A stretch of 64,000 nucleotides of DNA, from contig NZ_JALKCV010000001.1 in the NCBI RefSeq assembly GCF_023634065.1, positions 248,001 through 312,000 of the forward strand. The letters are read 5' to 3'. Numbering within the stretch: position 1 is the first letter of the stretch; each line of letters starts with the position of its first letter. Of the stretch, positions 1-11,165 are shown piece after piece. The notes under the pieces are model-generated. The model saw nothing but the letters and a program-made list of their open reading frames with translations, was not told where the DNA came from and made no database searches. This stretch comes from Microbulbifer litoralis (GTDB lineage Bacteria > Pseudomonadota > Gammaproteobacteria > Pseudomonadales > Cellvibrionaceae). A program made the position numbers and the translations under genes.

Positions 1-359
1 TCTCCTTCAGCTTCATCTATTCCGCGCGGCCGGGCACCCCGGCGGCGGACCTGCCCGACGACACTCCGCAAGCCGTCAAGAAACAACGCCTGCAGCTGCT
101 GCAGCACCGTATCAACCAGCAGGCGGCGGAAATCGCCCGGCGCATGGTGGGCAACACCGAGCGGGTGCTGGTGACCGGCGTGTCGAAAAAGGATCCGGGC
201 CAGTTGCAGGGCCGGACCGAGAACAACCGCGTGGTCAACTTCCGCTGCGACGACCTGGCGCTGATCGGCAAGTTTGCCGATGTGCTGATCGAAGAGGCGC
301 TGCCGAACTCGCTGCGGGGCACGCTGGTGGACTCGGAGCTGGATGGGCCGCTGATTTAG
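1..359 (+). CDS. miaB: MiaB, tRNA methylthiotransferase, C-terminal part
   Basis: The reading frame is open from base 3 and ends in TAG at 357-359, so only about the last 118 codons are present. The visible part has the end of the radical-SAM domain ([14 protein letters not shown], typical of MiaB) followed by a TRAM domain ([15 protein letters not shown] ... [11 protein letters not shown]). MiaB adds the methylthio group to i6A37 of tRNAs reading UNN codons and uses two 4Fe-4S clusters; the cluster-binding cysteines lie upstream of the window. The next genes are phoH, ybeY, corC and lnt, the usual neighbours of miaB in gammaproteobacteria, which supports MiaB over its relative RimO. Confidence 0.93.
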   Translation, partial: SFSFIYSARPGTPAADLPDDTPQAVKKQRLQLLQHRINQQAAEIARRMVGNTERVLVTGVSKKDPGQLQGRTENNRVVNFRCDDLALIGKFADVLIEEALPNSLRGTLVDSELDGPLI

Positions 360-437
360 ATCGGGCACCGTACAGTCCCCTCTCCCACCGGGAGAGGGTT
401 AGGGAGAGGGGAGCGCCCTTCGATCGGACCCGGTGAC

Positions 438-489
438 GGTGCGCACGGCGCACCCTACGCTAAGTCCCGAGTCCCGAGTCCCGAGTCCC
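438..489. repeat. Composite repeat: GC palindrome plus 7-bp tandem repeat
   Basis: Bases 438-458 hold a 21-bp near-palindrome, GGTGCGCACGGCGCACCCTAC. After a short spacer, about four copies of GAGTCCC follow at 462-489 (the first is AAGTCCC). The same two modules in the same relative order occur, reverse-complemented, at 32834-32961. The 21-mer recurs with one mismatch at 10585-10605 and as a 14-base part at 33111-33124. The rest of the 249-base gap between miaB and phoH shows no gene; an inverted CCCTCTCCC/GGGAGAGGG pair at about 377-410 could form a hairpin after miaB. Confidence 0.8.
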
Positions 490-608
490 GGAACTGTAAT
501 ACCACCATGTTATAAGTCCTAGAACCAGTTAGAACCCATTCGTCACACTCTGCCCTTTCCCCTACCGGGAAAATGGGTATACCCTAGCAATGAATCCCCC
601 AGATAAAG

Positions 609-1661
609 GTGCCGGAAACCAATTTGGAAACACATACCCTCGCTCACAGTATCACCCTTGAGCCCAACGACGCCCGCCGCCTGGCCAACCTCTGTGGCCA
701 ATTCGACCAACACCTGCGCCAGATAGAACAGCGACTGGATATCGAGATCCGCAATCGCGGCAACCAGTTTGCCTTCTACGGCGAGCCGGAAACGGCCCGC
801 GCCGCCGGTGAACTGTTGAATTTCCTGTATCAGGAAACCGATACCCGCGACCACCTGACGCCGGAGGAGATCCACCTGGCGCTGCAGCAGTCCGGTGTCG
901 AGGAGTTGCAGCAGGGCGGCAACGACAAGGCAGACGAGGCGGAGAAAGTGGTACTGATCCGCACCAAGAAATGCTCTGTACGACCGCGCGGCGGCAACCA
1001 GCGCAAGTATGTGCGCGCGGTGCAGACCAACGATATCAACTTCGGCATAGGCCCGGCCGGTACCGGCAAGACCTACCTGGCGGTGGCCTGCGCCGTGGAA
1101 GCGCTGCTGAAGGACGATGTCGAACGTATCCTGCTGGTACGCCCGGCGGTAGAGGCCGGCGAAAAGCTTGGCTTCCTGCCCGGCGACCTGAGCCAGAAGG
1201 TGGACCCCTACCTGCGCCCGCTCTACGACGCCCTCTACGAGATGCTCGGTTTCGAGACGGTGGGCAAGCTGATCGAGCGCAACGTGATCGAGGTGGCACC
1301 GCTGGCCTATATGCGCGGCCGCACCCTGAACAACGCCTTCGTGATCCTGGATGAGAGCCAGAACACCACCCGCGAGCAGATGAAGATGTTCCTGACCCGC
1401 ATCGGCTTCGGCTCCACCGCGGTGATCACCGGCGACCCCAGTCAGGTGGACCTGCCCCGCGGCCAGTCCTCCGGCCTGCGCCATGCGATCGAGGTACTGG
1501 GCAAGGTCAACGGCATCAGCTTCACCCACTTCGGCGCCAAGGATGTGGTGCGCCACCCACTGGTGCAGCGCATTGTCGAGGCCTACGACGCCCACGAAGC
1601 CGAGCGCGAGGCCCTCTCCCTGGAAGGCAGGGCCGGCAAACCGGGCGAAGACGCGGCCTGA
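609..1661 (+). CDS. phoH: PhoH-family ATPase
   Basis: This 350-residue protein is a PhoH-like P-loop ATPase of the PhoL/YbeZ type. Walker A is GPAGTGKT at residues 148-155 and Walker B is VILDES at about 245-250. The N-terminus ([11 protein letters not shown] ... [15 protein letters not shown]) is the nucleic-acid-binding region typical of this branch. The GTG at 609 is chosen because the family N-terminus begins right there; its ribosome-binding site is poor, as the purine-rich AAAGG abuts the codon. YbeZ works with YbeY in RNA metabolism and ribosome quality control, and ybeY follows 29 bases downstream. Length and motifs match the family. Confidence 0.94.
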   Translation: MPETNLETHTLAHSITLEPNDARRLANLCGQFDQHLRQIEQRLDIEIRNRGNQFAFYGEPETARAAGELLNFLYQETDTRDHLTPEEIHLALQQSGVEELQQGGNDKADEAEKVVLIRTKKCSVRPRGGNQRKYVRAVQTNDINFGIGPAGTGKTYLAVACAVEALLKDDVERILLVRPAVEAGEKLGFLPGDLSQKVDPYLRPLYDALYEMLGFETVGKLIERNVIEVAPLAYMRGRTLNNAFVILDESQNTTREQMKMFLTRIGFGSTAVITGDPSQVDLPRGQSSGLRHAIEVLGKVNGISFTHFGAKDVVRHPLVQRIVEAYDAHEAEREALSLEGRAGKPGEDAA

Positions 1662-1690
1662 GGCCGCCGCCCGCCGATGTGATCGCGATC

Positions 1691-2161
1691 ATGACCGAAC
1701 TCACCCTCGAGGTGCAGCGCGCGAGCCGCTGCACCGGCCTCCCCTCCGACGATGAGATCCACCGCTGGGCCACCGCCGCGCTGGCAGACCGCCGCGCCGG
1801 GGCGGAACTCAGTGTACGCATCGTCGATGAAGACGAGAGCCGGGAACTGAACCACCAGTACCGCGGCAAAGACAAGCCCACCAATGTTTTGTCCTTTCCC
1901 GCCGAGCTGCCGGAGGATTTAAATCTCCCATTGCTCGGCGATCTTGTAATATGTGCCCCCGTTGTCGCCCGCGAGGCGGAACAGCAGCGCAAAGCCACCA
2001 CCGCGCACTGGGCACATATGGTGGTCCATGGCACACTGCACCTCCTGGGTTACGACCATATCGAGGATGCGGACGCGGAGATCATGGAGGGCCTGGAAAC
2101 CAGCCTGTTGGAGGGGCTGGGGTTTACAGATCCCTATATCCCGGCAGAAGTACAGGAATAG
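1691..2161 (+). CDS. ybeY: YbeY endoribonuclease / 16S rRNA maturation factor
   Basis: This protein of about 156 residues has the UPF0054 zinc signature [11 protein letters not shown] at residues 113-123, whose three histidines bind the metal. KPTNVLSFP is the other conserved YbeY block. YbeY takes part in 16S rRNA 3'-end maturation and 70S quality control in the cytoplasm. The ATG at 1691 (MTELTLEV) is preferred over the in-frame GTG four codons upstream because it gives the usual family N-terminus; neither has a strong ribosome-binding site. It lies between phoH and corC in the conserved cluster. Confidence 0.94.
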   Translation: MTELTLEVQRASRCTGLPSDDEIHRWATAALADRRAGAELSVRIVDEDESRELNHQYRGKDKPTNVLSFPAELPEDLNLPLLGDLVICAPVVAREAEQQRKATTAHWAHMVVHGTLHLLGYDHIEDADAEIMEGLETSLLEGLGFTDPYIPAEVQE

Positions 2162-2199
2162 ACAACGGCGGCGGCTTTCCCGCCGCTGAAACCAGTGAC

Positions 2200-2271
2200 T
2201 AGTGGGCTGCTTGTAAAGTTCGGTAACTTTGGCGAAGCGAACTGTTACCTGACTTTGCGAGCAGCCCACTA
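2200..2271. repeat. 28-bp imperfect inverted repeat between ybeY and corC
   Basis: The left arm runs from 2200 to 2227 (TAGTGGGCTGCT ... GGTAAC) and the right arm from 2243 or 2244 to 2271 (GTTACC ... AGCAGCCCACTA). The arms pair over about 28 bases with four mismatches, several of which allow G-U pairing in RNA. The loop is about 15 bases. There is no T-tract, so it does not look like a normal intrinsic terminator. A smaller GC hairpin (GGCGG/CCGCC) lies just before it at about 2168-2186. It could be an mRNA-stabilising or attenuating stem, or a small mobile palindromic element. Confidence 0.75.
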
Positions 2272-2297
2272 ATGTAAGAGTGAGAGAAACCCGGAGC

Positions 2298-3194
2298 ATG
2301 GCCACTTCCATGACCACTGACGAACCCCCAAGTAGTCCCTCACCCAGCAAGGGTGAGAAGAACTGGCTGGAAAAGCTGTTCGGGGCTTTTTCGGCAGAAC
2401 CCAAGTCCCGCGATGAACTGCTGGATATCATCAAGGACGCCGCGGAGAACCAGCTGGTCGACGCCGAGGCCCTGTCCATCATCGAGGGCGCGCTGGATGT
2501 CTCCAGCCAGCAGGTGCGCGAGATCATGATCCCGCGCTCGCAGATGGTGGTCGTCAGCCTGCAGGACAAACCGGAGGAATTCCTCCCCAAGATCATCGAA
2601 TCCGGCCACTCCCGCTTCCCGGTCATCGGCGACAGCGTCGACGACATTCGCGGCATACTGCTGGCCAAGGACCTGCTGCCACTGGTGCTGAAGGGCGTGG
2701 GCGAGTTCCGCCTGGAAGATATCATCCGCCCCGCCAATATCATTCCCGAGAGCAAACGCCTGAATATCCTGCTGCGGGAATTCCGTGAGAACCGCTACCA
2801 TATGGCGGTGGTGATCGACGAGTACGGCGGCGTTTCCGGCGTGGTCACCATTGAAGACATCCTCGAGGAGATCGTCGGCGAGATCGAAGACGAAACCGAC
2901 GAGGAAGAGGCGGACAGCTTTATCCGCAAAGTGGGCGAAAACGACTTTATCGTCAAAGCCCTCACCCCCATTGAGGAGTTCAACGAGTACTTCAAAGCCG
3001 AACTGAGCGACGAGGAATTCGACACCATCGGCGGCCTGATCATGCAGTCCTTCGGCCACCTGCCGGGGCGCGACGAGATCACCCGCCTGGGCAGTTTCAC
3101 CTTTCGTGTACTTTACGCCGATAACCGGCAAATTCACCTGCTGAGAGTAATGCGGAGTAGCGAGAGCGGTAAACAGAGTGAAACCGGTGATTAA
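2298..3194 (+). CDS. corC: CorC-type CBS-domain protein (Mg/Co efflux, HlyC/CorC family)
   Basis: This cytoplasmic protein of about 298 residues has two CBS domains (about residues 65-185, with the conserved IMIPRSQM and GHSRFPVIGD segments) and a C-terminal CorC_HlyC domain (about 205-285, ending GDEITRLGSFTFRV-like). There are no membrane segments, as in E. coli CorC (YbeX). Family members affect Mg2+/Co2+ handling, and those next to ybeZ-ybeY are also linked to ribosome maturation. The ATG at 2298 is chosen; a GTG at 2280 and an ATG at 2310 are in frame and cannot be excluded. The 3' end overlaps lnt by 17 bases. Confidence 0.92.
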   Translation: MATSMTTDEPPSSPSPSKGEKNWLEKLFGAFSAEPKSRDELLDIIKDAAENQLVDAEALSIIEGALDVSSQQVREIMIPRSQMVVVSLQDKPEEFLPKIIESGHSRFPVIGDSVDDIRGILLAKDLLPLVLKGVGEFRLEDIIRPANIIPESKRLNILLREFRENRYHMAVVIDEYGGVSGVVTIEDILEEIVGEIEDETDEEEADSFIRKVGENDFIVKALTPIEEFNEYFKAELSDEEFDTIGGLIMQSFGHLPGRDEITRLGSFTFRVLYADNRQIHLLRVMRSSESGKQSETGD

Positions 3195-4746
3195 ACACTC
3201 AGCACTGGCGATTTTTGCCGGCGGCCTGCTGACCCTCTCCTTCGCCCCCTACGGCTACTGGATCTGCGGCCTGCTGTCGCTGGCACTGCTCGCCTGGCTC
3301 TACCTGCGCGCCGCCGGCGAACAGCGACTGCCGGGCAGGCGCGCTTTCTGGCTCGCCTTCTGCTACGGCCTGGGCCTGTTCGGCACCGGCGCGTCCTGGG
3401 TCTATGTCTCCATCACCCACTTCGGCAACTCCTCGGTGCCCCTGGGCCTGCTGCTGACCGGCGGCTTCGCCGCCGTGCTGGCAGTGTTGCTGGCACTGCC
3501 GTTCTGCTTTCTCGGCCGCTTTACCGACAATCGCGCCAGCTTCGCCCTGGCCTTCGCCGCGCTCTGGTTCGCCAGCGAATGGCTGCGCAGCTGGGTCTTT
3601 ACCGGCTTCCCCTGGCTGTTCGCCGGTTACGCACACCTGGACACACCGCTGGCGGGCTGGGCCCCGGTGCTCAGTGTCTACGGTATCGGCCTGCTGCTGG
3701 CGCTCACCAGCGCGGTGATCGCACTGCTTGTGAGCGGGCGACTCACACCGATCAGGGAAAAATCCAGCATCGCCCTGCTGCTGGCCGCCGCCCTGCCCTG
3801 GCCCGCCGGTGCCCTGCTGACCCAGGTGAACTGGACCCATCCCGAGGGCGAGACCCTCGAGGTGGGGCTGGTACAGGCCAATATTCCCCAGGAGAAAAAG
3901 TGGCTGCCGGAGTTCCGCGGCGAAACCATCAGCCGCTACCAGAGAGGCACCCAGGAGCTCAGCGCCCGGGGTGTGGACGTCGTCATCTGGCCGGAAGCCG
4001 CACTGCCGCTACTGTACCACCAGGCGCCCAACCTGATGGAAGCACTGCAGCGCAACGCGGAAAAGACACAGATCGACCTGATCAGCGGCCTGCTCTACGA
4101 CCAGCAGGACACGGACAGCAACCGCAGGATCATCCACAACTCGGCGGCCGTCTTCGGCCGCAGCCCGCAGGTCTACCACAAACGCCACCTGGTGCCGTTC
4201 GGCGAATATGTACCGCTGGAGGAATGGATTCGCGGCACCATCGAGTTCTTCGACCTGCCCACCTCGTTCATTCGACCGGGAGCGGAGGGGCAGCAGCCGC
4301 TGCACGCCGCCGGTACCAGTTGGGCACCGCTGATCTGCTATGAAATCGTCTACCCGCGCATGGTGGCCGACAGCGCACTCTCGTCGCAGGTGCTGCTGAC
4401 CATCAGCAACGACGCCTGGTTCGGAGACTCCATCGGCCCACTGCAGCACATGCAGATGGCGCAGATGCGCGCACTGGAAACCGGTCGCTACCTGGTGCGC
4501 GGCACCAATACCGGCGTCACCGCCATCGTCGATCCCCGCGGCCGGATCACCCGCAGACTGCCCCAGTTCGAGCAGGCCACGCTGGTGGGCGAAGTCTCGG
4601 CGATGCGCGGCAATACGCCCTTTATGCTGGCGGGAATTTCTGCAGTCTTTGCCCTGGCGTTGCCGATGCTGGCGGGCGCAGTGCTGTTGCGTCGCAGGAA
4701 AAGGGCTGTCGCCGAGAGCCCGCTGGCGGGCGAGCTTCCCGACTGA
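3178..4746 (+). CDS. lnt: Apolipoprotein N-acyltransferase Lnt
   Basis: Lnt is an inner-membrane enzyme that adds the third acyl chain to the N-terminal cysteine of lipoproteins. The 522-residue protein has about six N-terminal membrane segments, a periplasmic nitrilase-like domain (about 225-470) and a last membrane segment near 480-505. The catalytic triad is present: Glu273 in WPEAALP, Lys335 in YHKRHLVPFGEYVP and Cys387 in PLICYE. Lys335 and Cys387 even match the E. coli residue numbers. The start is a GTG at 3178 inside the end of corC, which implies translational coupling. The lipoproteins encoded in this window (LptE, the chitinase, the DUF2799 protein) would be substrates. Confidence 0.95.
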   Translation: MKPVIKHSALAIFAGGLLTLSFAPYGYWICGLLSLALLAWLYLRAAGEQRLPGRRAFWLAFCYGLGLFGTGASWVYVSITHFGNSSVPLGLLLTGGFAAVLAVLLALPFCFLGRFTDNRASFALAFAALWFASEWLRSWVFTGFPWLFAGYAHLDTPLAGWAPVLSVYGIGLLLALTSAVIALLVSGRLTPIREKSSIALLLAAALPWPAGALLTQVNWTHPEGETLEVGLVQANIPQEKKWLPEFRGETISRYQRGTQELSARGVDVVIWPEAALPLLYHQAPNLMEALQRNAEKTQIDLISGLLYDQQDTDSNRRIIHNSAAVFGRSPQVYHKRHLVPFGEYVPLEEWIRGTIEFFDLPTSFIRPGAEGQQPLHAAGTSWAPLICYEIVYPRMVADSALSSQVLLTISNDAWFGDSIGPLQHMQMAQMRALETGRYLVRGTNTGVTAIVDPRGRITRRLPQFEQATLVGEVSAMRGNTPFMLAGISAVFALALPMLAGAVLLRRRKRAVAESPLAGELPD

Positions 4747-4915
4747 CTGACACTGTCGCAACGACACTTCGACGCCGGGCTTCCACCCGGCGCCGGAAGC
4801 TACCCTTAAATTGCACATATATCGCATCAACCACCGCCAGCGCCCGTCATTGCTGGCTTCGACTGCTATGCTGCAGACAAATTACTTCAAAATGGCGGCA
4901 CGGATGCCCTCTTCT

Positions 4916-5833
4916 ATGCATTGTCTAATCAGCGGTGGCACGGGCCTGATCGGCCGGCTGTTTTGCCAACAGTGGCTGGCGCGGGGCAACACTCTGACTG
5001 TCCTGAGCCGGAAACCCGACAAGGTGCACAAACTCTGCGGCGAGGCGGCCTCGGGCTGTCGGGAACCCGAGGATGTGGACACCCCGGTCGATGTGGTGGT
5101 GAACCTGGCCGGCGAACCGATCACACACCGCTGGACGGAAAAACGACGCGCAGAAATCCGCAATTCACGCCTGGACACCACGGAGAAACTGGTGCACTGG
5201 TCCCTGTCCCAGGCCCGGCGCCCGCGCTATTTCCTGTCCGGTTCGGCAGTGGGCTACTACGGCGATCGCGGTGGAGACCTGCTGCGGGAGAACAGCCCCC
5301 CCGGCGGGGGCTTCGCCGCGCAACTGTGTCGCGACTGGGAGGCGGCCACCCTGCCCCTGCAGGAAGCCGGTATCTGTGTCGGCACCATGCGCACGGCAAT
5401 CGTGCTCTCCACCCGCGGCGGCGCGCTGGCGCAGATGCTGCCGGCCTTCCGCCTGGGCGTGGGCGGGCCGATGGGTTCCGGCGAGCAGTGGATGAGCTGG
5501 ATTCACGAGGAGGACATCATCGGCCTGATGCTGCACGCCATCGACCACCACCTCTGCGTCCCGTTCAATGCCTGCGCCCCGGAGGCCGTCACCAACAACA
5601 GCTTTACCCGCCTGCTGGGCAGGCAACTGCACCGCCCGTCCCTGATGCGCGCACCGGCCTGGCTGTTGAAGCTGTTGTTCGGGGATATGGCGGAGGAACT
5701 GCTGCTGGCGAGCCAGAAGATGGAGCCGGGTACCGCCCTGGACAGCGGCTACAGTTTCCGGTTTCCGACCCTGGAACAGGCACTCGCGGACCTGCTGCAG
5801 AAGAACGGACACGCGAAGAAAGCGCAGGCCTGA
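4916..5833 (+). CDS. TIGR01777-family NAD(P)-dependent epimerase/SDR
   Basis: This 305-residue protein has the Rossmann signature near its start (HCLISGGTGLIG, residues 2-13) and the family blocks NLAGEPI, SGSAVGYYG and SWIHEEDI. It belongs to the TIGR01777/YfcH group of atypical short-chain dehydrogenases with a DUF1731 C-terminal domain (about 255-300). The physiological substrate is unknown for most members. The ATG at 4916 places the nucleotide-binding motif right at the N-terminus as in homologues; in-frame ATGs at 4892 and 4904 are possible. It follows lnt by about 170 bases on the same strand. Confidence 0.88.
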   Translation: MHCLISGGTGLIGRLFCQQWLARGNTLTVLSRKPDKVHKLCGEAASGCREPEDVDTPVDVVVNLAGEPITHRWTEKRRAEIRNSRLDTTEKLVHWSLSQARRPRYFLSGSAVGYYGDRGGDLLRENSPPGGGFAAQLCRDWEAATLPLQEAGICVGTMRTAIVLSTRGGALAQMLPAFRLGVGGPMGSGEQWMSWIHEEDIIGLMLHAIDHHLCVPFNACAPEAVTNNSFTRLLGRQLHRPSLMRAPAWLLKLLFGDMAEELLLASQKMEPGTALDSGYSFRFPTLEQALADLLQKNGHAKKAQA

Positions 5834-5901
5834 ACATTCATAAACTGGCCCAGCGGCGACGCTGCTGCCAAACCGGCTAACGGCACGCAGGGGGATTGCC
5901 C

Positions 5902-6276
5902 CTACGCCGCCTCCTCGCTGCGACCGAGCGCCTGCGCCAGGTAGCGGCGGCCGGACTCGCCCACCACCAGCTCCGCGCGACACTCCATCGGCGCCGAGCC
6001 CACCCACTGGGCGTGCCAGCGGTACCAGTGGCGCTCCTCGCCATCGCAGCGCAACTCGACGAAGTCGACCTCGGCCGGCTCCAGGCGGAACTCCCGCACT
6101 ATCTGCCCGGCAAAGGTCTCGAAATTCTTGCTCACCTGAGCCGTCCCCTCACTACCCGCACAGAGGAAAACCAGCTCGCGGCCGTCCTGGACCGTGCGCT
6201 TGAAGCCGATCTGTACCGGTCGGTTGAGACGGTTGTGCAGTTGAATGGGGGAGAAGGATGAAGGAATACCCGTCAT
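5902..6276 (-). CDS. Hypothetical protein, 124 residues
   Basis: I do not recognise this family. The protein is soluble, with no signal peptide or membrane segment and alternating strand-like hydrophobic stretches (GRELVFLCAG, VDFVELRC, RAELVVGE). The start ATG at 6276 is preceded by AGAGG about nine bases upstream, a good ribosome-binding site, which together with normal codon use supports a real gene. It is read on the minus strand, convergent with the epimerase gene and downstream of ydcF, about 210 bases away. Nothing in the sequence gives a function. Confidence 0.6.
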   Translation of the reverse strand: MTGIPSSFSPIQLHNRLNRPVQIGFKRTVQDGRELVFLCAGSEGTAQVSKNFETFAGQIVREFRLEPAEVDFVELRCDGEERHWYRWHAQWVGSAPMECRAELVVGESGRRYLAQALGRSEEAA

Positions 6277-6489
6277 CTCAAAGTACCTCTTTTATTGTTA
6301 TTGCTGCTCACAGCCAACGACTCCTGATCGACAATAAACAACAAAGGCAGCCACTGTGAGGCCTGCCATCTTATGTCCGCCTAGCGGGTCCGACAAGCGC
6401 ATAAGGTGACTCCCGTTCGGCCTGCAGTTGGCCCGTTCCATAGGAACCCGCGCTTCACCGATGGTTCCTTGCGCCTGTCGCATACGGCC

Positions 6490-7269
6490 TCAGCATGCGC
6501 GCACCGGCGGCAGGGGCCGCCAGTAGTACCAGGCCCGCGCCAGCAGTTCCCGCCAGTAGACCTGGGTGCGCAGCAGCGCCGCCGCGCTCGGCAACCAGCG
6601 CAGCAATCCCGTCTGCGCCCGCGGCAACAGCTCCTCTGCGCCGCCCACCGACAGCGGCTGTACCTGAATACCGGCGCGGGCGAACACCCTGGCCGCCCGG
6701 GGCATATGCCACCAGTGGGTGACCAGCACCACGCTCTCGATGCCGGAGTCGTGCAGCAGCGCCGCCGAATTGACCGCATTCTCGGCCGTGGTACGACTGC
6801 AATTCTCGCGCCAGGTTGCCGGCCGCCGGAACAATTTCTGCATCAGCTCCGCCATCAATTCCGCCTCGGAGGCCTGCTCCCGCTCGTATACGCGACCGCC
6901 GGACACCATGACCGGCAGCGGTTCCGGTGCCTTGTCCACAGCCCAGGCGACCCGCTCCAGGCTGGTGGCCGACAGGCGTTCGTTACCGGATTTCTCATCC
7001 CGGTAACGGCCTCCACCGAGGATCACCACAGCTTGGGGCACCGCCTCGGGATCCCGTACCGCCTTGCCCAACTGCCCCCCGAGCCAGGCGGAAAATGCCG
7101 GTGTCGCGCATATCCACAGCGTGGCGGCCGAGAGCATAGCCAGCGGCAATGACAGTTTTGCGAAAGGCGAGGCGGCGGGAAAACACCAGAAGATAAAAGC
7201 CAACAGCAGGCCCAGCAAGGGGGCGAGCGGAGGCATAACCAGGGTGGTCAAGATGGCGTGGAACTCCAT
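6490..7269 (-). CDS. YdcF/ElyC-family membrane protein (DUF218)
   Basis: This 259-residue protein has two N-terminal membrane segments (about residues 8-30 and 38-58) followed by a DUF218 domain. Its blocks are VVILGGGRY, VSGGRVYEREQASEAELM, SRTTAENA and VVLVTHWWHMPRA. In E. coli the family includes ElyC (YcbC), involved in envelope biogenesis through the undecaprenyl-phosphate carrier, and SanA; the exact reaction is unsettled. The start ATG at 7269 has AAGGA at good spacing. ElyC-like topology (two membrane helices, then a periplasmic domain) fits better than YdcF, which lacks the helices. Confidence 0.82.
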   Translation of the reverse strand: MEFHAILTTLVMPPLAPLLGLLLAFIFWCFPAASPFAKLSLPLAMLSAATLWICATPAFSAWLGGQLGKAVRDPEAVPQAVVILGGGRYRDEKSGNERLSATSLERVAWAVDKAPEPLPVMVSGGRVYEREQASEAELMAELMQKLFRRPATWRENCSRTTAENAVNSAALLHDSGIESVVLVTHWWHMPRAARVFARAGIQVQPLSVGGAEELLPRAQTGLLRWLPSAAALLRTQVYWRELLARAWYYWRPLPPVRAC

Positions 7270-7363
7270 TTATTGTCCTTAAACTTCACAGTCGATAGTT
7301 GCCACAAAGCGCTGAAGGCCGGGCGGGGTACGGCCCGCCCCAGAACTTCCAAAAGCCCGGCGC

Positions 7364-7813
7364 TTACTCTTCCAGGCCACCCTCAATCTGGCGGAAACAG
7401 CCATAGCCACAGCGATGGCAGGGCGTGATCTGGCTGTTCTCCGGCGGCAGCGCGCGGTAGCCGCAGCCGAGGCACTGCAGCTCCTCCCCGGCCACGGTGC
7501 GCTCGCCGGCCAGGGCCCAGGGCTTGCCCGCCCTGATACAGCGCATCAGGTTGGGCCAGGCGGTCTCGGTGGGGTCGGCACTGTCCAGCAGCCAGCTGCC
7601 GCCGCGCTCCTCCAGCGTCTGCAGCTCGCCCCCCAGCCCGCGCAGGTAGTCCGCTGCGCGGTGCAGGTCATCTTTTAACCAGGCACGCAGGAAGGCGACC
7701 TTGTTGGCGGTCAGGTCTTCCACCGCCAGTTCCCCCTCCACCAGATCTTCCAGATCCCGGCGCAGTTCCTCCGCCAGATCCTCCTCCGGCGGCAACTTCG
7801 GTTCCTTCGTCAC
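7364..7813 (-). CDS. Zinc-ribbon-containing protein (DUF1451 family)
   Basis: This 149-residue protein has an acidic helical N-terminal region (EEDLAEELRRDLEDLVEGEL) and a C-terminal zinc ribbon with two CxxC pairs (LQCLGCGYR and TPCHRCGYG). This is the layout of the DUF1451 proteins commonly found beside leuS. The start is a GTG at 7813, decided by a strong GGAGG six bases upstream; the longer frame reading further back has no comparable signal. It is divergent from leuS, with about 130 bases between the two starts. The function is unknown; nucleic-acid or protein binding through the ribbon is only an inference. Confidence 0.85.
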   Translation of the reverse strand: MTKEPKLPPEEDLAEELRRDLEDLVEGELAVEDLTANKVAFLRAWLKDDLHRAADYLRGLGGELQTLEERGGSWLLDSADPTETAWPNLMRCIRAGKPWALAGERTVAGEELQCLGCGYRALPPENSQITPCHRCGYGCFRQIEGGLEE

Positions 7814-7853
7814 TGTATCCCTCCTATAATCCCGCGTTTGGCAAAGCATCTGA

Positions 7854-10541
<2,688 letters not shown>

Positions 10542-10643
10542 TGGGACTCGCGCAGGGGGAACCCTGCGCACCGTTGACCCCGGTGGTGCGCACGGCGCAC
10601 CCTGCCATGCCGGCTCGCCCCGCAATCGATAACAAGACATACC

Positions 10644-11165
10644 ATGAAGAAAATAACCAGCTGCATTTTGCCATTACTCATCATCGCTGCCACCAGCTGC
10701 GGCTGGCACCTGCGCGGCGCGCCGAAAAACTTCCCACCGGGCAGCGAGCTGTATATCTCCGCCCAGGACCCGCGCAGTGATATTGCCGAAGAGCTGACCC
10801 GCCTGCTGCAGAACGCCGGCGTGCCCATGGCGCCAACGCCGGAGCAAGCGGACTACGCCCTCATCATCCACGAGGAAATCGAGCGCAAGCGCACCGTGTC
10901 GGTGGATGCCAAGGGCCGCGCCTCGGAATACGAACTGATCACCAGTGCCCTCTACAGCGTGCGCGACAGCGGCGGCCGCTGGCTGCTGAACAACGCCGAG
11001 GCGGATGTCTACCGCACCCTGGTATGGGACGACGACGAGATTGTCAGTAAGGGCGAAGAAGAGCGCCTGATGCGCGAGGAAATGCGCCGCGAACTGATCG
11101 GCCGTATCATCGACCGCCTGCGCCGTATCGATGTCAGTGCCACCGCGGAAGACAGAAGCTACTGA
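10644..11165 (+). CDS. lptE: LPS-assembly lipoprotein LptE
   Basis: LptE is the outer-membrane lipoprotein that plugs the LptD barrel during lipopolysaccharide delivery. The 173-residue precursor has a lipoprotein signal with Cys19 as the predicted lipidated residue (AATSC), followed by GWHLRG, the family hallmark. The C-terminus is a charged helix. The stop overlaps the holA start by one base (TGATG), so the two are translationally coupled, as is usual. The gap to leuS (102 bases) contains a copy of the GC palindrome found beside the 7-bp repeats (10585-10605). Confidence 0.92.
   Translation: MKKITSCILPLLIIAATSCGWHLRGAPKNFPPGSELYISAQDPRSDIAEELTRLLQNAGVPMAPTPEQADYALIIHEEIERKRTVSVDAKGRASEYELITSALYSVRDSGGRWLLNNAEADVYRTLVWDDDEIVSKGEEERLMREEMRRELIGRIIDRLRRIDVSATAEDRSY

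Noticed and set aside
609-1661. Antisense frame of similar length opposite phoH
   Set aside because: The sense strand encodes an unmistakable PhoH; the antisense translation is Gln/His/Leu-rich without domains.
4811-4915. Upstream extension of the TIGR01777 epimerase from a TTG
   Set aside because: It adds 35 unrelated residues before the Rossmann motif, which in this family starts right at the N-terminus.
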